A stretch of 7,132 nucleotides of DNA, taken from Aequorivita sp. (lineage in GTDB: Bacteria > Bacteroidota > Bacteroidia > Flavobacteriales > Flavobacteriaceae). Made by a program: the position numbers and the translations under genes. The notes below the pieces were generated by a model. That model did no database searches, was not told the origin of the DNA, and was given only the letters and a program-made list of their open reading frames with translations. The DNA is taken from contig NVXN01000012.1 in the NCBI GenBank assembly GCA_002733915.1, positions 1 through 7,132 on the forward strand, in the 5' to 3' direction. Below, one piece after another: positions 6,468 to 7,132 of the stretch; positions within the stretch are counted from its first letter, which is position 1; the number at the start of each line of letters is the position of its first letter.

Positions 6468-7132
6468 ATGAGCAGTAAAACAGAATTTGATAACATTTCA
6501 TTCGACCTGCCGAAAAACCAATCAAACGTGATAAAAGTGATTGGTGTAGGAGGCGGAGGGAGTAACGCCATTAACCATATGTTCAGCCAGGGCATAAAGG
6601 GAGTTGATTTTGTAATTTGCAATACAGATTCCCAAGCATTGGAAAACAGTCCGGTGCCTATCAAAATCCAGCTTGGAGTGTCCTTGACCGAAGGTTTGGG
6701 AGCAGGTGCAAACCCTAAAGTTGGTGAGCAGTCTGCCGTAGAAAGTATGGAAGAAATCCGCAGCATGCTTACCACCAACACCAAAATGATTTTCATTACT
6801 GCGGGAATGGGTGGTGGTACCGGTACCGGAGCTGCACCAATTATTGCTAAAATGGCCAAGGATATGGATATCCTTACCGTGGGAATTGTGACCATTCCAT
6901 TTCAGTTTGAGGGAAAAACCAGAAACGACCAAGCACAGATAGGTGTTGAGAAATTACGTCAAAACGTGGACTCTTTGGTGGTTATCAATAACAATAAATT
7001 GCGTGAAGTTTACGGAAACCTTGGTTTCAAGGCAGGTTTCTCAAAAGCCGATGAAGTTTTGGCCACCGCTGCTCGTGGTATTGCCGAGGTTATCACGCAT
7101 CACTATACTCAAAACATTGACCTTCGCGATGC
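6468..7132 (+). CDS. ftsZ: Cell division GTPase FtsZ, 5' part
   Basis: The first 221 residues of FtsZ, the tubulin-like GTPase that forms the division ring; the gene continues past the right edge. A short N-terminal tail (1-20) is followed by the GTPase domain: VIGVGGGGSNA (24-34), CNTDSQAL (51-58), the tubulin signature loop GGGTGTG (115-121), TIPFQFEG (142-149) in the nucleotide-binding fold, and NNNKL (174-178). The T7 loop N-I-D-L-R-D has Asn216, Asp218 and Asp221, the last two matching the catalytic acidic residues that complete the GTPase site of the next subunit. The C-terminal domain and the peptide that binds FtsA are outside the window. The preferred start 6468 is 40 bases after the ftsA stop, with an alternative at 6417. 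Its place directly after ftsA is the classic dcw order. Confidence 0.97.
   Translation, partial: MSSKTEFDNISFDLPKNQSNVIKVIGVGGGGSNAINHMFSQGIKGVDFVICNTDSQALENSPVPIKIQLGVSLTEGLGAGANPKVGEQSAVESMEEIRSMLTTNTKMIFITAGMGGGTGTGAAPIIAKMAKDMDILTVGIVTIPFQFEGKTRNDQAQIGVEKLRQNVDSLVVINNNKLREVYGNLGFKAGFSKADEVLATAARGIAEVITHHYTQNIDLRD

Noticed and set aside
6410..6895. 161-residue open frame on the - strand antisense to ftsZ
   Set aside because: Its proline-rich part is the reverse reading of the FtsZ glycine loops. No independent evidence of a gene.

Overview
The window is a 7.1 kb piece of the division and cell wall (dcw) cluster of a Bacteroidota bacterium, most likely of the family Flavobacteriaceae. All genes lie on the + strand, in the order murD (3' part), ftsW, murG, murC, ftsQ, ftsA, ftsZ (5' part). 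The assignment to this group is an inference. It rests on low GC, A-rich start regions without clear Shine-Dalgarno sequences, murC followed directly by ftsQ with no murB or ddl between, and flavobacterial-looking termini such as the N-terminus of FtsZ and the C-terminal helix of FtsA. The species cannot be named from this.

Layout. Bases 2-535 hold the C-terminal part of MurD. After 14 bases comes ftsW (550-1740, GTG start). A 120-base spacer follows, of which 102 bases are a perfect heptanucleotide tandem repeat (14 full copies of AAATACG plus 4 bases) that begins on the base after the ftsW stop. murG (1861-2961) and murC (3009-4370) both start with TTG. Between them lies a perfect 15-bp inverted repeat that overlaps the murG stop. 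ftsQ (4354-5070) overlaps the end of murC by 17 bases. ftsA (5075-6427) follows after 4 bases, and ftsZ (start 6468, possibly 6417) runs off the right edge just after its T7-loop catalytic residues.

How the genes work together. MurC and MurD add L-Ala and D-Glu to UDP-MurNAc in the cytoplasm. MurG adds GlcNAc to lipid I to make lipid II at the inner face of the membrane. FtsW polymerises lipid II at the septum. FtsZ forms the ring, FtsA tethers it to the membrane, and FtsQ links the ring to the periplasmic machinery. Tight spacing and a single strand suggest one operon. No promoter or convincing terminator was found inside the window.

The genes themselves are ordinary and appear intact. I see no undescribed multi-gene system. 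What is unusual lies between the genes: the heptamer array, which is open in all six frames and leaves ftsW and murG in one frame separated by a single amber stop; the AT-rich hairpin between murG and murC; and three successive essential genes with non-ATG starts.
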